A stretch of 26,725 nt of DNA, taken from positions 1 through 26,725 of the forward strand of contig CAYPXN010000003.1 of assembly GCA_964414715.1 (NCBI GenBank). The letters are read 5' to 3'. The notes under the pieces are model-generated. The model did no database searches. It had not been told where the DNA came from and saw only the letters and a list, made by a program, of their open reading frames with translations. Within the stretch, counting starts at the first letter, position 1. Every line of letters starts with the position of its first letter. Source of the stretch: CAYPXN01 sp964414715. Lineage in GTDB: Bacteria; UBA10199; JADFYH01. This document shows, piece after piece, positions 6,997-15,632 of the stretch. The position numbers and the translations under genes are program-made.

Positions 6997-7097
6997 GTCA
7001 TCGCGAGCGAAGCGTGGCGATCCTACTACAAACCTGGCCCCTTTGGGGTGAGTGCACTCTCGGGATTGCTTCTCCGCCTTAGGCGGATCGCAATGAC
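6997..7097. repeat. GTCAT...ATGAC dispersed palindrome, copy 2
   Basis: This 101-bp element has the same termini as copy 1 and the same 46-base inner block ending in CCGCC-TTA-GGCGG and ATCGCAATGAC. The middle differs: it carries an extra segment with CCCCTTTGGGG. It overlaps the 3' end of the PHP gene and provides that gene's last codons and stop. Confidence 0.87.
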
Positions 7098-7903
7098 TCC
7101 AAAAGTTTTTCCAGATATTTTTCCGGCATCTTTACGGATCCCAATGCGCCATGCCCTTTCATTTTATCCCCATGAAAATCGGATCCGCCGGTGACGCACA
7201 AATTACGTTCTTCCGCCCATTTTGCGTAATGAGTTTTTTGCCAGGCCTTGTGAAGGGGGTGAAAGGCTTCGATTCCCTGAAGACCCTGAGAGAAGAGTAA
7301 AGCGAGAATTTCCTGATTTTTCAAATGGCCCGGATGAGCGAGCACACTGATGCCGCCCAGATTCCGAATCAAGTCCAACACTTTTTCAGTGGGAAGTTCT
7401 TTGCGAGGCACATAGCCTGGTTTTTCGAAACCGAGATAGTGCTGAAAGGCGTCATGCAGGCTGGAAGAGTATCCTTTATAAACCAAAGCCCGGGCGATGT
7501 GTGGTCTTCCTGCAGCGCTGGGAGAATGGATTTGTCGCTGAACGTCTTCTGCGCTGAGGTATATACCTGTTTTTTCTAATTTCAAACGCATGGCTTCCAA
7601 ACGTTCAAGTCGATCTTGAAGCTGCTCTTGCAGAAATACTTTAAGTTTTTCGGATTGGGGATCCAGTCCGTAAGCCAGGATATGCACTTCTTCTCCCAGG
7701 CAGTGGCAAGAAATCTCAATACCGGAAATCCAGCGAATTTTGTGTTCGGCGCAGAGGGCTTGAACTACAGGAAGCGCATCCATGGTGTCGTGATCGGTGA
7801 CACTTAAGACATCCACTTTATTCTTTTTGGCAGCCAGGACCAATTTTTCAGGGCTGTAAGTTCCGTCGGAGGCAGTCGTGTGAGTATGGAGGTCGATATT
7901 CAT
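7079..7903 (-). CDS. PHP-domain phosphoesterase (TrpH/RNase AM-like)
   Basis: The 274-residue protein carries the PHP metal-binding motifs in order: DLHTHTTASDGTYSP (4-18), VTDHDTM (36-42), GIEISC near 61, LAHPGHL near 193 and GGSDFHGDKMKGHGALG near 240-256. These supply the His/Asp/Glu ligands of a multinuclear metal site. The COG0613 family hydrolyses nucleoside 3',5'-bisphosphates and short RNA 5' ends; that activity is inferred here. The start ATG shares one base with the pepA stop (TAATG), indicating translational coupling. The last residues (SLRSA) and the stop codon are read from the dispersed repeat at 6997-7097, so the native C-terminus has been replaced or extended by a few residues. 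The domain itself is complete. Confidence 0.9.
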   Translation of the reverse strand: MNIDLHTHTTASDGTYSPEKLVLAAKKNKVDVLSVTDHDTMDALPVVQALCAEHKIRWISGIEISCHCLGEEVHILAYGLDPQSEKLKVFLQEQLQDRLERLEAMRLKLEKTGIYLSAEDVQRQIHSPSAAGRPHIARALVYKGYSSSLHDAFQHYLGFEKPGYVPRKELPTEKVLDLIRNLGGISVLAHPGHLKNQEILALLFSQGLQGIEAFHPLHKAWQKTHYAKWAEERNLCVTGGSDFHGDKMKGHGALGSVKMPEKYLEKLLESLRSA

Positions 7904-9393
7904 TAAAAGCTTTTCAAAAATCTACAGAGAGTTCTCACCATGACTCCGGTTCCCCCTTTGGGGCAATAGGCATAGGGTTTGTTTGCCCAACTGGGGCCCG
8001 CAATATCGAGATGGACCCAGGGAATTTTGGCATCGACGAATTCTTGCAAGAAAAGTCCGCCATTGATGCTCCCACCCCAAGAGCCGCCAATATTTTGGAT
8101 GTCGGCCACAGTACTTTTAATCTCTTCCTTGTATTCTTCCACGAGAGGAAGTTCCCAGAGATATTCTCCGCAATATTTCCCGTGTTCGATGAGTTTTTGG
8201 GCCAGTACTTTTCCTGTTCCCATGATGGCACTGTAAAGTTCTCCGAGAGCCACCAAGCAAGCGCCGGTGAGAGTTGCAAGATCGATAATCATATCGGGTT
8301 TTGCTTTACAGGCGAAGGCTAATGCGTCGGCCAAAATCAAACGGCCTTCCGCATCGGTGTTTAAGACTTCTACTGTTTTTCCGCTGTACATTTTTAGGAC
8401 ATCTCCCGGACGAGTGGCATTGCTATCGGGCATGTTTTCGGCAGAGGGGATGTAAGTGCGAACTTCCACATCCGGTTTGATTTCTCGCAAAGTTTTCATG
8501 ACGGCAATAAGTGCAGCAGCACCGGCCATGTCATCTTTCATAGTCTCCATGCTTTTGGGAGGTTTCAGAGAGAGTCCGCCAGAATCGAAAGTGACTCCCT
8601 TGCCTACAAGAGCGATTACTTTTTTGGGTTTGCGGCTGGGTTTGTAAGTCATTTCAATGAGGACTGAAGGATGTTTGGAACCCTGGCCTACACCAATAAT
8701 TCCCCCCATGCCCATTCTTTTAAGGTCGGCGAGCTTGAAAACCCGAGTGCGAATTCCTGAAATTTTTTGCGCATGTTTGCCAAGCACCTCCGGCGGTTTG
8801 TCATGAGAGGGGGTGTTGACCAGATCTCGAGCAAAGTTGGTGGCCTGGGAAATAACTTCAGCTTCATGAATTGCTTTTTTACAGCCCGCCACAAAACGGG
8901 AAGAGGGAAGAGGGAAGAGGACGGATTCCAACTTGCTGCCCGGGGTTTTTTTGCTTTTGTAGGCAGTGAACTTGTAAGAACCCAATATAAATCCTTCGGT
9001 AGCAGCACGGCTCGCTTCTTCAGGGCTACAAAGATCTTCACAAGCCTCTGTAATGGTGTAACAAACACTTTTTGCCTTGAGAGCTTCGGAAAGAGCATTG
9101 AGTTTCCCCGTTGCTTTGCGAATGCTTTCCACTTCAAATTTTTTCATTTCTCCCATGCCGACAAGGACTACGTATTTTGCCTTGAGTTTATGATGGGTAT
9201 GAAAATTCTTAAGTTCGCCCACAGCGCCTTTAAATTCTTCTTGTTTTAAAGTTTGTGAAATCAGGCCAGCGAGCTGTTTGTCGACACGGTCGAGGGTGGA
9301 GTTTTTTTCGATTTTCCCGTCAAAAATGGGAAGTGCTAAGAGATCGGTTTTTGTTTGGAGACTATTTTCGTGTTTGGCGATGAATTGAGTCAT
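7903..9393 (-). CDS. pepA: Cytosolic leucyl aminopeptidase (M17)
   Basis: The 496-residue enzyme releases N-terminal residues, preferably Leu, from peptides in the cytoplasm using two metal ions. The N-terminal macro-like domain (1-165) precedes the catalytic domain. Metal ligands are visible at K265 and D270 (GKGVTFDSGGLSLKP), D288 (MKDDMAG), and D347 and E349 (NTDAEGRL), with the catalytic R351. All are at a constant offset of five from E. coli PepA. The start at 9393 is preferred over an upstream in-frame ATG at 9429 because AAAGGA lies just before it and family alignment begins there. It overlaps the PHP gene by one base downstream. The divergent crotonase-like gene starts 102 bases away. 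In some bacteria PepA also binds DNA; nothing here shows that. Confidence 0.95.
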   Translation of the reverse strand: MTQFIAKHENSLQTKTDLLALPIFDGKIEKNSTLDRVDKQLAGLISQTLKQEEFKGAVGELKNFHTHHKLKAKYVVLVGMGEMKKFEVESIRKATGKLNALSEALKAKSVCYTITEACEDLCSPEEASRAATEGFILGSYKFTAYKSKKTPGSKLESVLFPLPSSRFVAGCKKAIHEAEVISQATNFARDLVNTPSHDKPPEVLGKHAQKISGIRTRVFKLADLKRMGMGGIIGVGQGSKHPSVLIEMTYKPSRKPKKVIALVGKGVTFDSGGLSLKPPKSMETMKDDMAGAAALIAVMKTLREIKPDVEVRTYIPSAENMPDSNATRPGDVLKMYSGKTVEVLNTDAEGRLILADALAFACKAKPDMIIDLATLTGACLVALGELYSAIMGTGKVLAQKLIEHGKYCGEYLWELPLVEEYKEEIKSTVADIQNIGGSWGGSINGGLFLQEFVDAKIPWVHLDIAGPSWANKPYAYCPKGGTGVMVRTLCRFLKSF

Positions 9394-9495
9394 GGGAGTC
9401 CTTTTGTTATGATTGCTTGCTAAGTTCAATTGATTGCTATGTAGATGATTGATAAGTATACCAGTGAAACCCTATTTTCAAAGGAGAAATTTTTC

Positions 9496-10305
9496 ATGCC
9501 GGTCGCAAAAAAGAAAAAAGTTTATTCAACGGTGATGCTGAATGTATTGGGAAATGTTGCGGAGATTCGTTTGAATCGTCCGGAAGCGATGAATGCTTTT
9601 AATGTAGAACTGGCGACGGAATTAGGTCAGGCCTTGAAAGAGGTGGCGCTAGATAAAAAAGTGCGTGCGGTGATTTTGAGGGGAGAAGGGAAAGCATTTT
9701 CTGCAGGGGGTGATTTGAAGATGTTTCATGCTCAGCTTCCCAAGCCCGCTGCTGCCTTCCGAAAAATTACCACCTTGTTGAATGGAGCTATTCATCTGAT
9801 CCGTACAATGCCCAAACCGGTGATTGTGGGAGTTCATGGACCTGCTTTTGCTGCGGCTTTTGGTTTGACTTTATCTTGTGATCTGATTGTGGCTTCGCAT
9901 TCCGCACGTTTTTCAGCATCCTATTTGAATATTGCCTTGTGTCCGAATGGATCTGCGAGCTTGTTTTTACCACGTCTTGTGGGTTTTCATCGTGCGAATG
10001 AACTTTTGTTTACCACGCGAGTTCTTTCTGCTTTTGAAGCCTTTGAATGGGGAATCGTCAATCGTGTGAGTAGTGATGAAGAGTTTGATGCAAGCTTGTC
10101 CGATCTGGCTCAAAATTTGGCAGAGCGCCCGACACGCACGATGGCTCGTACGAAGCTTTTGCTCAATCAATCTCTCGGTTTGAATTGGAAAATGCAACTT
10201 GAGAAAGAAAAAGAAGCGATTGCGTGGTCTTCTACCACTCCCGATTTTGCAGAAGGAGTGACGGCCTTTGTGGAGAAAAGAAAACCGCAATTTACCGGGA
10301 ACTGA
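9496..10305 (+). CDS. Crotonase-fold protein (enoyl-CoA hydratase/isomerase family)
   Basis: The 269-residue protein has the crotonase fold: AEIRLNRPEAMNAFN near the N-terminus, the CoA/oxyanion-hole segment GEGKAFSAGGDLKMF, a second segment VGVHGPAFAAAFGLTLSCD, and the C-terminal EGVTAFVEKRKPQFTGN. The start at 9496 is chosen for AAAGGAGA nine bases upstream; an in-frame ATG at 9445 has no such site. The two glutamates that add water in classic hydratases are replaced: the first falls in an AAAFGL context and the second aligns with Tyr in SASYLNIAL. The sequence is closer to PaaG-type isomerases (shared LPRLVG and C-terminus), but the aspartate expected in their VPDAG motif is Asn (CPNGS). 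It may therefore isomerise, hydrolyse or only bind acyl-CoA. Its tail overlaps the convergent surface-protein gene by 14 bases. Confidence 0.87.
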   Translation: MPVAKKKKVYSTVMLNVLGNVAEIRLNRPEAMNAFNVELATELGQALKEVALDKKVRAVILRGEGKAFSAGGDLKMFHAQLPKPAAAFRKITTLLNGAIHLIRTMPKPVIVGVHGPAFAAAFGLTLSCDLIVASHSARFSASYLNIALCPNGSASLFLPRLVGFHRANELLFTTRVLSAFEAFEWGIVNRVSSDEEFDASLSDLAQNLAERPTRTMARTKLLLNQSLGLNWKMQLEKEKEAIAWSSTTPDFAEGVTAFVEKRKPQFTGN

Positions 10306-13174
10306 TTTTTCGTCGAAGGTTCATCCAAACAAAGCCGAGTGTCATCATCATGAAAAGAAGATGGTAGTTAGGTTGGGTGCGTTCACTTAAGCTACATCCT
10401 CCTTGCAAGTTTTGACTCGTAATTTGAATCCCTGATCCACCACTGCCTTTTGAAGAAGAACCATTGCTGGATTCCACTTGTGCCTCAATTTGTAGAGAAC
10501 CTGCTTGAACAATATGTGTGAGAAGAAGAACTTGTGAGCTTCCTGAAGCGGCAATGTTTCCGAGTCCGCAAGTAACAAGCTGATTTGTAGCGCTACAACC
10601 ATTGCTTGTATCGAGGGAAACAATGAGATTGCTATTCTGATTTTGGATTTCTGCAGAAAGAAATTCGAGGGAATCGGGGAGGGTGATTGTGAGAATGGTA
10701 TTCTCTGCTTCACCGTTTCCTTCATTTGATACGGTAATGAGGTATTGTGCATTACTTCCTACCTCAAGAGGAGCGGAAGGGGCTTGAATCGTAATATGCA
10801 GAGCCGGTGAACCGCTTCCACCACCACCTCCTCCTCCGTTATCTTTTACAGTGACGGAGACAGAGTTTGATTTGCCGTCGTAATTTGTATCGCTACTGGT
10901 GGCTGTAAGATTGATAGAGAAAACATCATCCGTTCCATCGCCTGAGGTATCGGTGCTTGTGACCGTGACTGTTTGAGGGCTGCTCCAATTCGAGGATGTA
11001 AAAAGAAGAGAAGCGGGAGAAACTGTTCCAAAATTGGTATGAGTACTTACAAGATTTACCGTTACATCCGAGCTGGGTTGAGTTTTCAAAGCAACAGTAA
11101 AAGTACCCGTTCCTCCAAGTTCGTTGATAGTGATTGAGGTTTCAGAAATATCGAGGTTGGGATTTAAACTTACATAAGGAGTACAATCGGAGGTTTGACC
11201 GCTGACTCCGTTTGATTGAAGTTGCGAAGCGCTAAAACCATCCAAAGCATCATAATAAAGAGCAATGTAGCCTGCTCCTCCGGGTGCACCGTAAAAGTTC
11301 CCCGGCATTCCATTTGCGTAAACATTGCCATTGCCTGAAACATTCGATGCATTGATCCAAACGGATCCTCCAGAGCCCCCTCCTTGGCTATTTGCTGTAC
11401 CTGCATTTGCGCTAAGATTTCCATTCAAGACAAGGTTTCCGGAAATGGAGAGACGGATTGTGCCTCCCCCGATTGCCATATAAGTTCCTCCCCCTGCTCC
11501 TCCCGATCCGGGGAGAAAAGGAGCTGTGGCAGTATCATAAGTGGTAGAAGGCGGACCATAAGAACCATTACCTGCTGAACAGTGTCCGGCACCGCCGTAT
11601 TGGGGCCGACCGGCACCTGCTACTCCCGGGGTATCACCCGATGCACAGGCATAATTTGAATCTAGAAGATTGGGGCCGAAGCCTTCCAGATAAGGAGTGC
11701 CTGTGGATCCTGAGCAACCTTTTGCGTTTGCGTTGATGCTCGAGTTTGCATCGATATTGAGGGAAGTAATTCCCGTCCAGGAAACGCTAGTATTGAGAGT
11801 CGAGTTTATTAATGAAATTTGGATGGGATCATTAATAAATAATACCCCGCCCTGATAAGAAGAATATCCTGCATGTCCGCCGGTGTAGGTAAAATTGTTG
11901 AGTGTGAGATTGTTTGAGAGATTCCAATGGCTTTGAGAACCTGCTTTGTTCATCGTGAAAGAATTTGTTCCAGAGTTTGTGAAAGTGTTTGCGGTCAGGT
12001 TAAATTGGTCTGCGTTGGCGAAAGTCCAGCTTATGCCTGTGACGTCCAATGTTCCTGTAATATTAAAATTAATTGTGCTCAATGAAGTGGAGCAGTTCCA
12101 GGTGGAGCCTCCATCGGTATAATTTGTGCTGCTCGAAATGTTGAGAGTACTAGCGAGGCTTGAGCAATATAAATTGGCACCAGTATCGATGCTGATGCTG
12201 TGGCGTGTGTAATCTCCTTCGCTGGAAAATTCGAGGCCCGAAGTTACCCGCAAGTCATCTTGTGTTTGATCTACGATATAGGTAGTTCCATTTTTCCCAT
12301 TGTTATATCCTGTGCCTCCTAAAGCTGTAATATGTGAAAGGTCAAAGCCGTTATTGGTGTTGTAATAAACAGCAATTCTTCCACCGCCACCTCCTGCGCC
12401 GTAATAATCTCCATTTCCACCCGAGGCGCTCATCGTGCCTGTTCCCGTGAGAGTGCCTGTATTGAGATAAACCGTTCCTCCTGATCCACCGCCTTGTGCT
12501 CCTCCATTGCCACCGGCATTACTGGTGATGTTGCCGTTAATAGTAGAAGTTCCGCTGATATTGAGAATGACAATTCCTCCGCCGTAACTACCACCACTGT
12601 TTGATCCGCCTCCACCGGCTCCCAATAAAATGGGAGTGGTCACAGAATCATAAATGGCACCTTCCGCAGAGTAGGAAACGCCTCCTGTGCCACCGTGGCC
12701 TGCTCCACCGTATTGCCCTTGTCCGGATCCTCCCACTCCTGCCACGCAAGTTTTATAAGTGCCAGATCCAGAATCGGTATCGGGGCCGTAGCCTGTTAAA
12801 TAGGGGCCATCACTGTTGCTGCCGGGACAGCCTTTGCCTTTGACGTTGAGGGTAGCCGAATTTGAAAGGGTGAAGTTTGTGGCTGTGATATTGATGCCGT
12901 TGATATCTTGGGCAGCGTGAGTAATACTTCCGTTCACGGTGACATTTCCACTGACCGTGATGGCTCCATTCAGTGTGAGAGTGGCACCAGTATCAATAAT
13001 GAGATTGTTGAGTGTTCCTCCTGCGCAAGTTTCTAGATCACTTTGGCTTTGAGTAACGTCTGAAGAAATGGTGCAGGTTCCTGCATGCAAGTGGGTCTGA
13101 TAGAGGAAAATTAGAGAAAATAAGACAAGGCAACACATTCCCTTGAGAAGATTAGAAAGAAGAGTTTTTTTCAT
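10292..13174 (-). CDS. Large Gly/Ser-rich secreted surface protein with duplicated module
   Basis: The 960-residue product has a signal peptide (hydrophobic to about residue 25, cleavage near HLHAG). A beta-solenoid-like Ser/Thr/Asn region follows. A Gly-rich module occurs twice (about 113-306 and 485-665), with matching landmarks KGCPGS/KGCSGS, QYGGAGH twice, YDSVT/YDTAT, QGGGSGG twice and IAVYYNTNNGF/IALYYDALDGF. Residues about 672-778 resemble a Calx-beta/adhesin-type Ig-like domain (SETSITINELGGTGTFTV). After a Gly linker, 790-900 resemble a DUF11 domain (YLITVSNEGNGEAENTILTI). The C-terminus has GGCSLSE, a hydrophobic segment and RRK, like a sorting signal for processing at the cell surface. 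It is probably an adhesin or surface-layer component. A TATAAT on the minus strand (13239-13244) may be its -10 box, but no good -35 is seen. Confidence 0.82.
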   Translation of the reverse strand: MKKTLLSNLLKGMCCLVLFSLIFLYQTHLHAGTCTISSDVTQSQSDLETCAGGTLNNLIIDTGATLTLNGAITVSGNVTVNGSITHAAQDINGINITATNFTLSNSATLNVKGKGCPGSNSDGPYLTGYGPDTDSGSGTYKTCVAGVGGSGQGQYGGAGHGGTGGVSYSAEGAIYDSVTTPILLGAGGGGSNSGGSYGGGIVILNISGTSTINGNITSNAGGNGGAQGGGSGGTVYLNTGTLTGTGTMSASGGNGDYYGAGGGGGRIAVYYNTNNGFDLSHITALGGTGYNNGKNGTTYIVDQTQDDLRVTSGLEFSSEGDYTRHSISIDTGANLYCSSLASTLNISSSTNYTDGGSTWNCSTSLSTINFNITGTLDVTGISWTFANADQFNLTANTFTNSGTNSFTMNKAGSQSHWNLSNNLTLNNFTYTGGHAGYSSYQGGVLFINDPIQISLINSTLNTSVSWTGITSLNIDANSSINANAKGCSGSTGTPYLEGFGPNLLDSNYACASGDTPGVAGAGRPQYGGAGHCSAGNGSYGPPSTTYDTATAPFLPGSGGAGGGTYMAIGGGTIRLSISGNLVLNGNLSANAGTANSQGGGSGGSVWINASNVSGNGNVYANGMPGNFYGAPGGAGYIALYYDALDGFSASQLQSNGVSGQTSDCTPYVSLNPNLDISETSITINELGGTGTFTVALKTQPSSDVTVNLVSTHTNFGTVSPASLLFTSSNWSSPQTVTVTSTDTSGDGTDDVFSINLTATSSDTNYDGKSNSVSVTVKDNGGGGGGGSGSPALHITIQAPSAPLEVGSNAQYLITVSNEGNGEAENTILTITLPDSLEFLSAEIQNQNSNLIVSLDTSNGCSATNQLVTCGLGNIAASGSSQVLLLTHIVQAGSLQIEAQVESSNGSSSKGSGGSGIQITSQNLQGGCSLSERTQPNYHLLFMMMTLGFVWMNLRRKISSR

Positions 13175-13298
13175 AGTTTTTTCTCAAGTGATGAATCGTG
13201 TGCATCCCTCAAGAGATAAAATTTTAATATTATTTAAAATTATAAAGAATGTGGCGAGATTTGGGAACTAGGCATGTTTTAGCAAGTTTTAACAAACG

Positions 13299-13853
13299 TT
13301 ACTTTTTCCACTTAATCGAACATCCCATGGAAGGCATTTGAGCAGGAAGGGGTGTTTTGCCGGAAAGCAAAGTATCGAGAGCTTCGCGAAGTTCGTGCTG
13401 AGTGACCTTGAAAGCATCTTTCCAGTTATCATCGACACGGCCATGGTAGGCGAGTTTGCGATTTTGATCGTAGACAAAAATATCCGGCGTGCAGACGGCG
13501 TGATAAGCACGTGCGACTTCCTGGGTTTCATCGACGAGATAAGGAAATCCGTAATTTTTTTCTAAGGCATGTTTTTTTATATTTTCCGGCCTATCCTCTT
13601 CATGATCGGTGGGATCATTGGAGGAAATTCCGATGAGTTGCACGCCTTTTGCTTCATAATCTTTTCGAATCTGAATGAGCCTGTCTTCGATGGCCCTTAC
13701 GTAAGGGCAGTGTACGCAAATGAACATGACAACGAGAATTTTTTTATCTGTAAAGCTTTCGAGGGAATATTTTTCCCCGTCCAAAACATTTTCCAGATGA
13801 AAGTCAGGAGCCGGAGTTCCAAGTTTGATGTTTTCTGAATTGAGGAGGACCAT
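13299..13853 (-). CDS. Thioredoxin-fold redox protein (AhpC/TSA-like)
   Basis: The 184-residue protein has a peroxiredoxin-like start (LGTPAPDFHLENVLDGEKYS), a redox motif CVHC at 46-49 followed by PYVRAIEDR, and cis-Pro in VCTPDIFVYD. The conserved C-terminal GCSIKWK is typical of a family of cytoplasmic thioredoxin-like proteins annotated alongside AhpC/TSA. No signal peptide is visible. The start at 13853 begins the conserved domain; an upstream in-frame start at 13934 would add 27 basic residues without support. CxxC rather than a lone peroxidatic Cys suggests a thiol-disulfide reductase. The substrate is not known. It follows the aldehyde dehydrogenase on the same strand after 168 bases that hold only an ATCCGCA/TGCGGAT inverted repeat (13927-13933, 13972-13978). 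Confidence 0.88.
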   Translation of the reverse strand: MVLLNSENIKLGTPAPDFHLENVLDGEKYSLESFTDKKILVVMFICVHCPYVRAIEDRLIQIRKDYEAKGVQLIGISSNDPTDHEEDRPENIKKHALEKNYGFPYLVDETQEVARAYHAVCTPDIFVYDQNRKLAYHGRVDDNWKDAFKVTQHELREALDTLLSGKTPLPAQMPSMGCSIKWKK

Positions 13854-14021
13854 ATTTTTCTTTCTAGGTATTAATTGCCTTCGCAGAACTATTTCCTGGA
13901 GCGGTTTCAGAGCCGGCATACTCCCTATCCGCAATCCACAACTTCATGCCGGATCTGGCTTGTTTTTTTGCTGCGGATTAGCCAAAAAACATAAAGCGGA
14001 AGGAAGTAGGTCTGGGAAGGC

Positions 14022-15632
14022 TTAGTATTTCCTTCTTTTCATTTCTTTTAAAATGCGAATTCCTGCTTTGCACTTGTCTATCAAACTTCCCGTATAATGT
14101 TTGCAAAGGAATTTCAAAGTTTCATAAAGCTGACCATCATAACCAAACCACCAGAAGTCCTTGAATCCTGGGAGGCGATTTTCATGAATATGAAGTACAT
14201 GCACCATATCATGTAGTCCCATTTTCCCATGAGTTCTGCCAAAGCCACTTTTTTTGAGTCCACCCCAAGGAGTTTGGCAGAGGGCATGGGTGTAAGTGCA
14301 TTCGTTGAGGGTAACAGTGCCTGTACGAATTTGCTGGGCAATTTGTCGTCCCCGTTTCAAATCTTTCGTCCAGACTGAAGCGGTCAGCCCGTATTCTGAG
14401 TCATTGGCAAGCTTGATTGCTTCGTCTTCGTTTCTAAATGTCATAATGGGAAGCAGCGGACCAAAAGTTTCTTCTTTCACACAATTGAAACTATGATCCA
14501 CTCCGGTGATGACGGTAGGAGGATAAAAATATCCCTTCATGTTTTCAGGACGTTTTCCTCCCGTGACAATTCTGGCACCGCGCTGACGGGCTTCTTCTAC
14601 ATGCGCTTCCACAATTTTGAGTTGAGCTTCTGTAGTAAGAGGTCCCAAGTCATTGTTGGTTTGGGTGCTGGGACCTTGTTTGAGAAGTTTTGTTTTTTCG
14701 ACGACTAATCGGGTGAATTCGCTTGCGACATCTTGATCTACATAAAGTCTTTCCACCGAGGCACATACTTGGCCCGAATTCATGAAAGCTCCCCAAACTG
14801 CTGCAGAAGCTGCATTGTCCAAGTTTGCATCACGGCAAACAATCATGGGATCTTTGCCACCCAATTCGAGGGTGCAGGGGATTAAATTCTGGGCACATCT
14901 TTCCATCACCCGTTTTCCCACGCGCACGCTGCCGGTAAAAACCACTTTATCCAAGGGGAGATCCAGAAGAGCTTCGCCCGTGCTGGCATCACCAGGAAGA
15001 TGTGAAAAGACTCCTTTGGGAAGTCCCGCGGCTTGAAAAATTTCCTCGATTTTAATTCCGACCAAGGCGGTGGCATCGGCAGGTTTTAAAAGGACACAAT
15101 TTCCGGCCATAAGAGCCATCACCACTCCACTCATGGGAATGGAGAAAGGAAAATTCCAGGGAGAGATAATTCCAACGACACCGAGTGCTTGATAATAAAT
15201 TTTTGAGCGACGACCCAATAAGGCCATCATTCCGATGGAAACTTTTTCAGGTTTCAGGATTTTTTCTGCATTTTTTGCAAAATAATCCATAAGTTCGCAG
15301 ATCGGGAAAATATCTGAGGATAAGGCTTCAACCCGTGGTTTCCCATTATCTTGGCTGATCACTTGGGCCAGTTCATCCAAATGTTCCAGAATATACTCTT
15401 TTGCCTTGAGTAAATAAGTAGCGCGTTCCGAATAGGAAAGTTTTGACCAGCCAGGAAAGGCCTTTTTTGCATCCTGAAATTTTTTTTGTACCCATTCCGG
15501 ACTACTGACCTCGATTTTTCCCAGTGGTTGTAGTGTTGCGGGGTTACGGTCGATGATAAAATGAGGCCCTGAAGGAGAATTAGGCTCTAGGGGGAGGTTC
15601 ATGGAAGTAGAATTTTGTGGAGTTGTAGCCAT
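14022..15632 (-). CDS. NAD(P)-dependent aldehyde dehydrogenase
   Basis: The 536-residue enzyme oxidises an aldehyde to the acid. All catalytic features are present: Asn160 in SPWNFPFSIP, Lys183 in LLKPAD, the cofactor loop FTGSVRVGK, Glu256 in LELGGKDP and the nucleophile Cys290 in NSGQVCASVER. The final block TPWGGLKKSGFGRTHG is also normal. A C-terminal extension of about 50 residues (from HENRLPG, with DFWWFGYDGQLYETLKFL and a basic end) goes beyond the usual length and may mediate membrane or partner contact. The start at 15632 has GAGGT eight bases upstream and is preferred over the ATG at 15689. The substrate cannot be assigned; succinate semialdehyde- or fatty aldehyde-type enzymes are possible. 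It is divergent from the SNF2 gene across a hairpin-rich spacer. Confidence 0.92.
   Translation of the reverse strand: MATTPQNSTSMNLPLEPNSPSGPHFIIDRNPATLQPLGKIEVSSPEWVQKKFQDAKKAFPGWSKLSYSERATYLLKAKEYILEHLDELAQVISQDNGKPRVEALSSDIFPICELMDYFAKNAEKILKPEKVSIGMMALLGRRSKIYYQALGVVGIISPWNFPFSIPMSGVVMALMAGNCVLLKPADATALVGIKIEEIFQAAGLPKGVFSHLPGDASTGEALLDLPLDKVVFTGSVRVGKRVMERCAQNLIPCTLELGGKDPMIVCRDANLDNAASAAVWGAFMNSGQVCASVERLYVDQDVASEFTRLVVEKTKLLKQGPSTQTNNDLGPLTTEAQLKIVEAHVEEARQRGARIVTGGKRPENMKGYFYPPTVITGVDHSFNCVKEETFGPLLPIMTFRNEDEAIKLANDSEYGLTASVWTKDLKRGRQIAQQIRTGTVTLNECTYTHALCQTPWGGLKKSGFGRTHGKMGLHDMVHVLHIHENRLPGFKDFWWFGYDGQLYETLKFLCKHYTGSLIDKCKAGIRILKEMKRRKY

Noticed and set aside
8688..9249. Overlapping 149- and 160-codon frames within pepA
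   Set aside because: Both lie inside the complete leucyl aminopeptidase gene in other frames, with low-complexity basic or Phe-rich composition.
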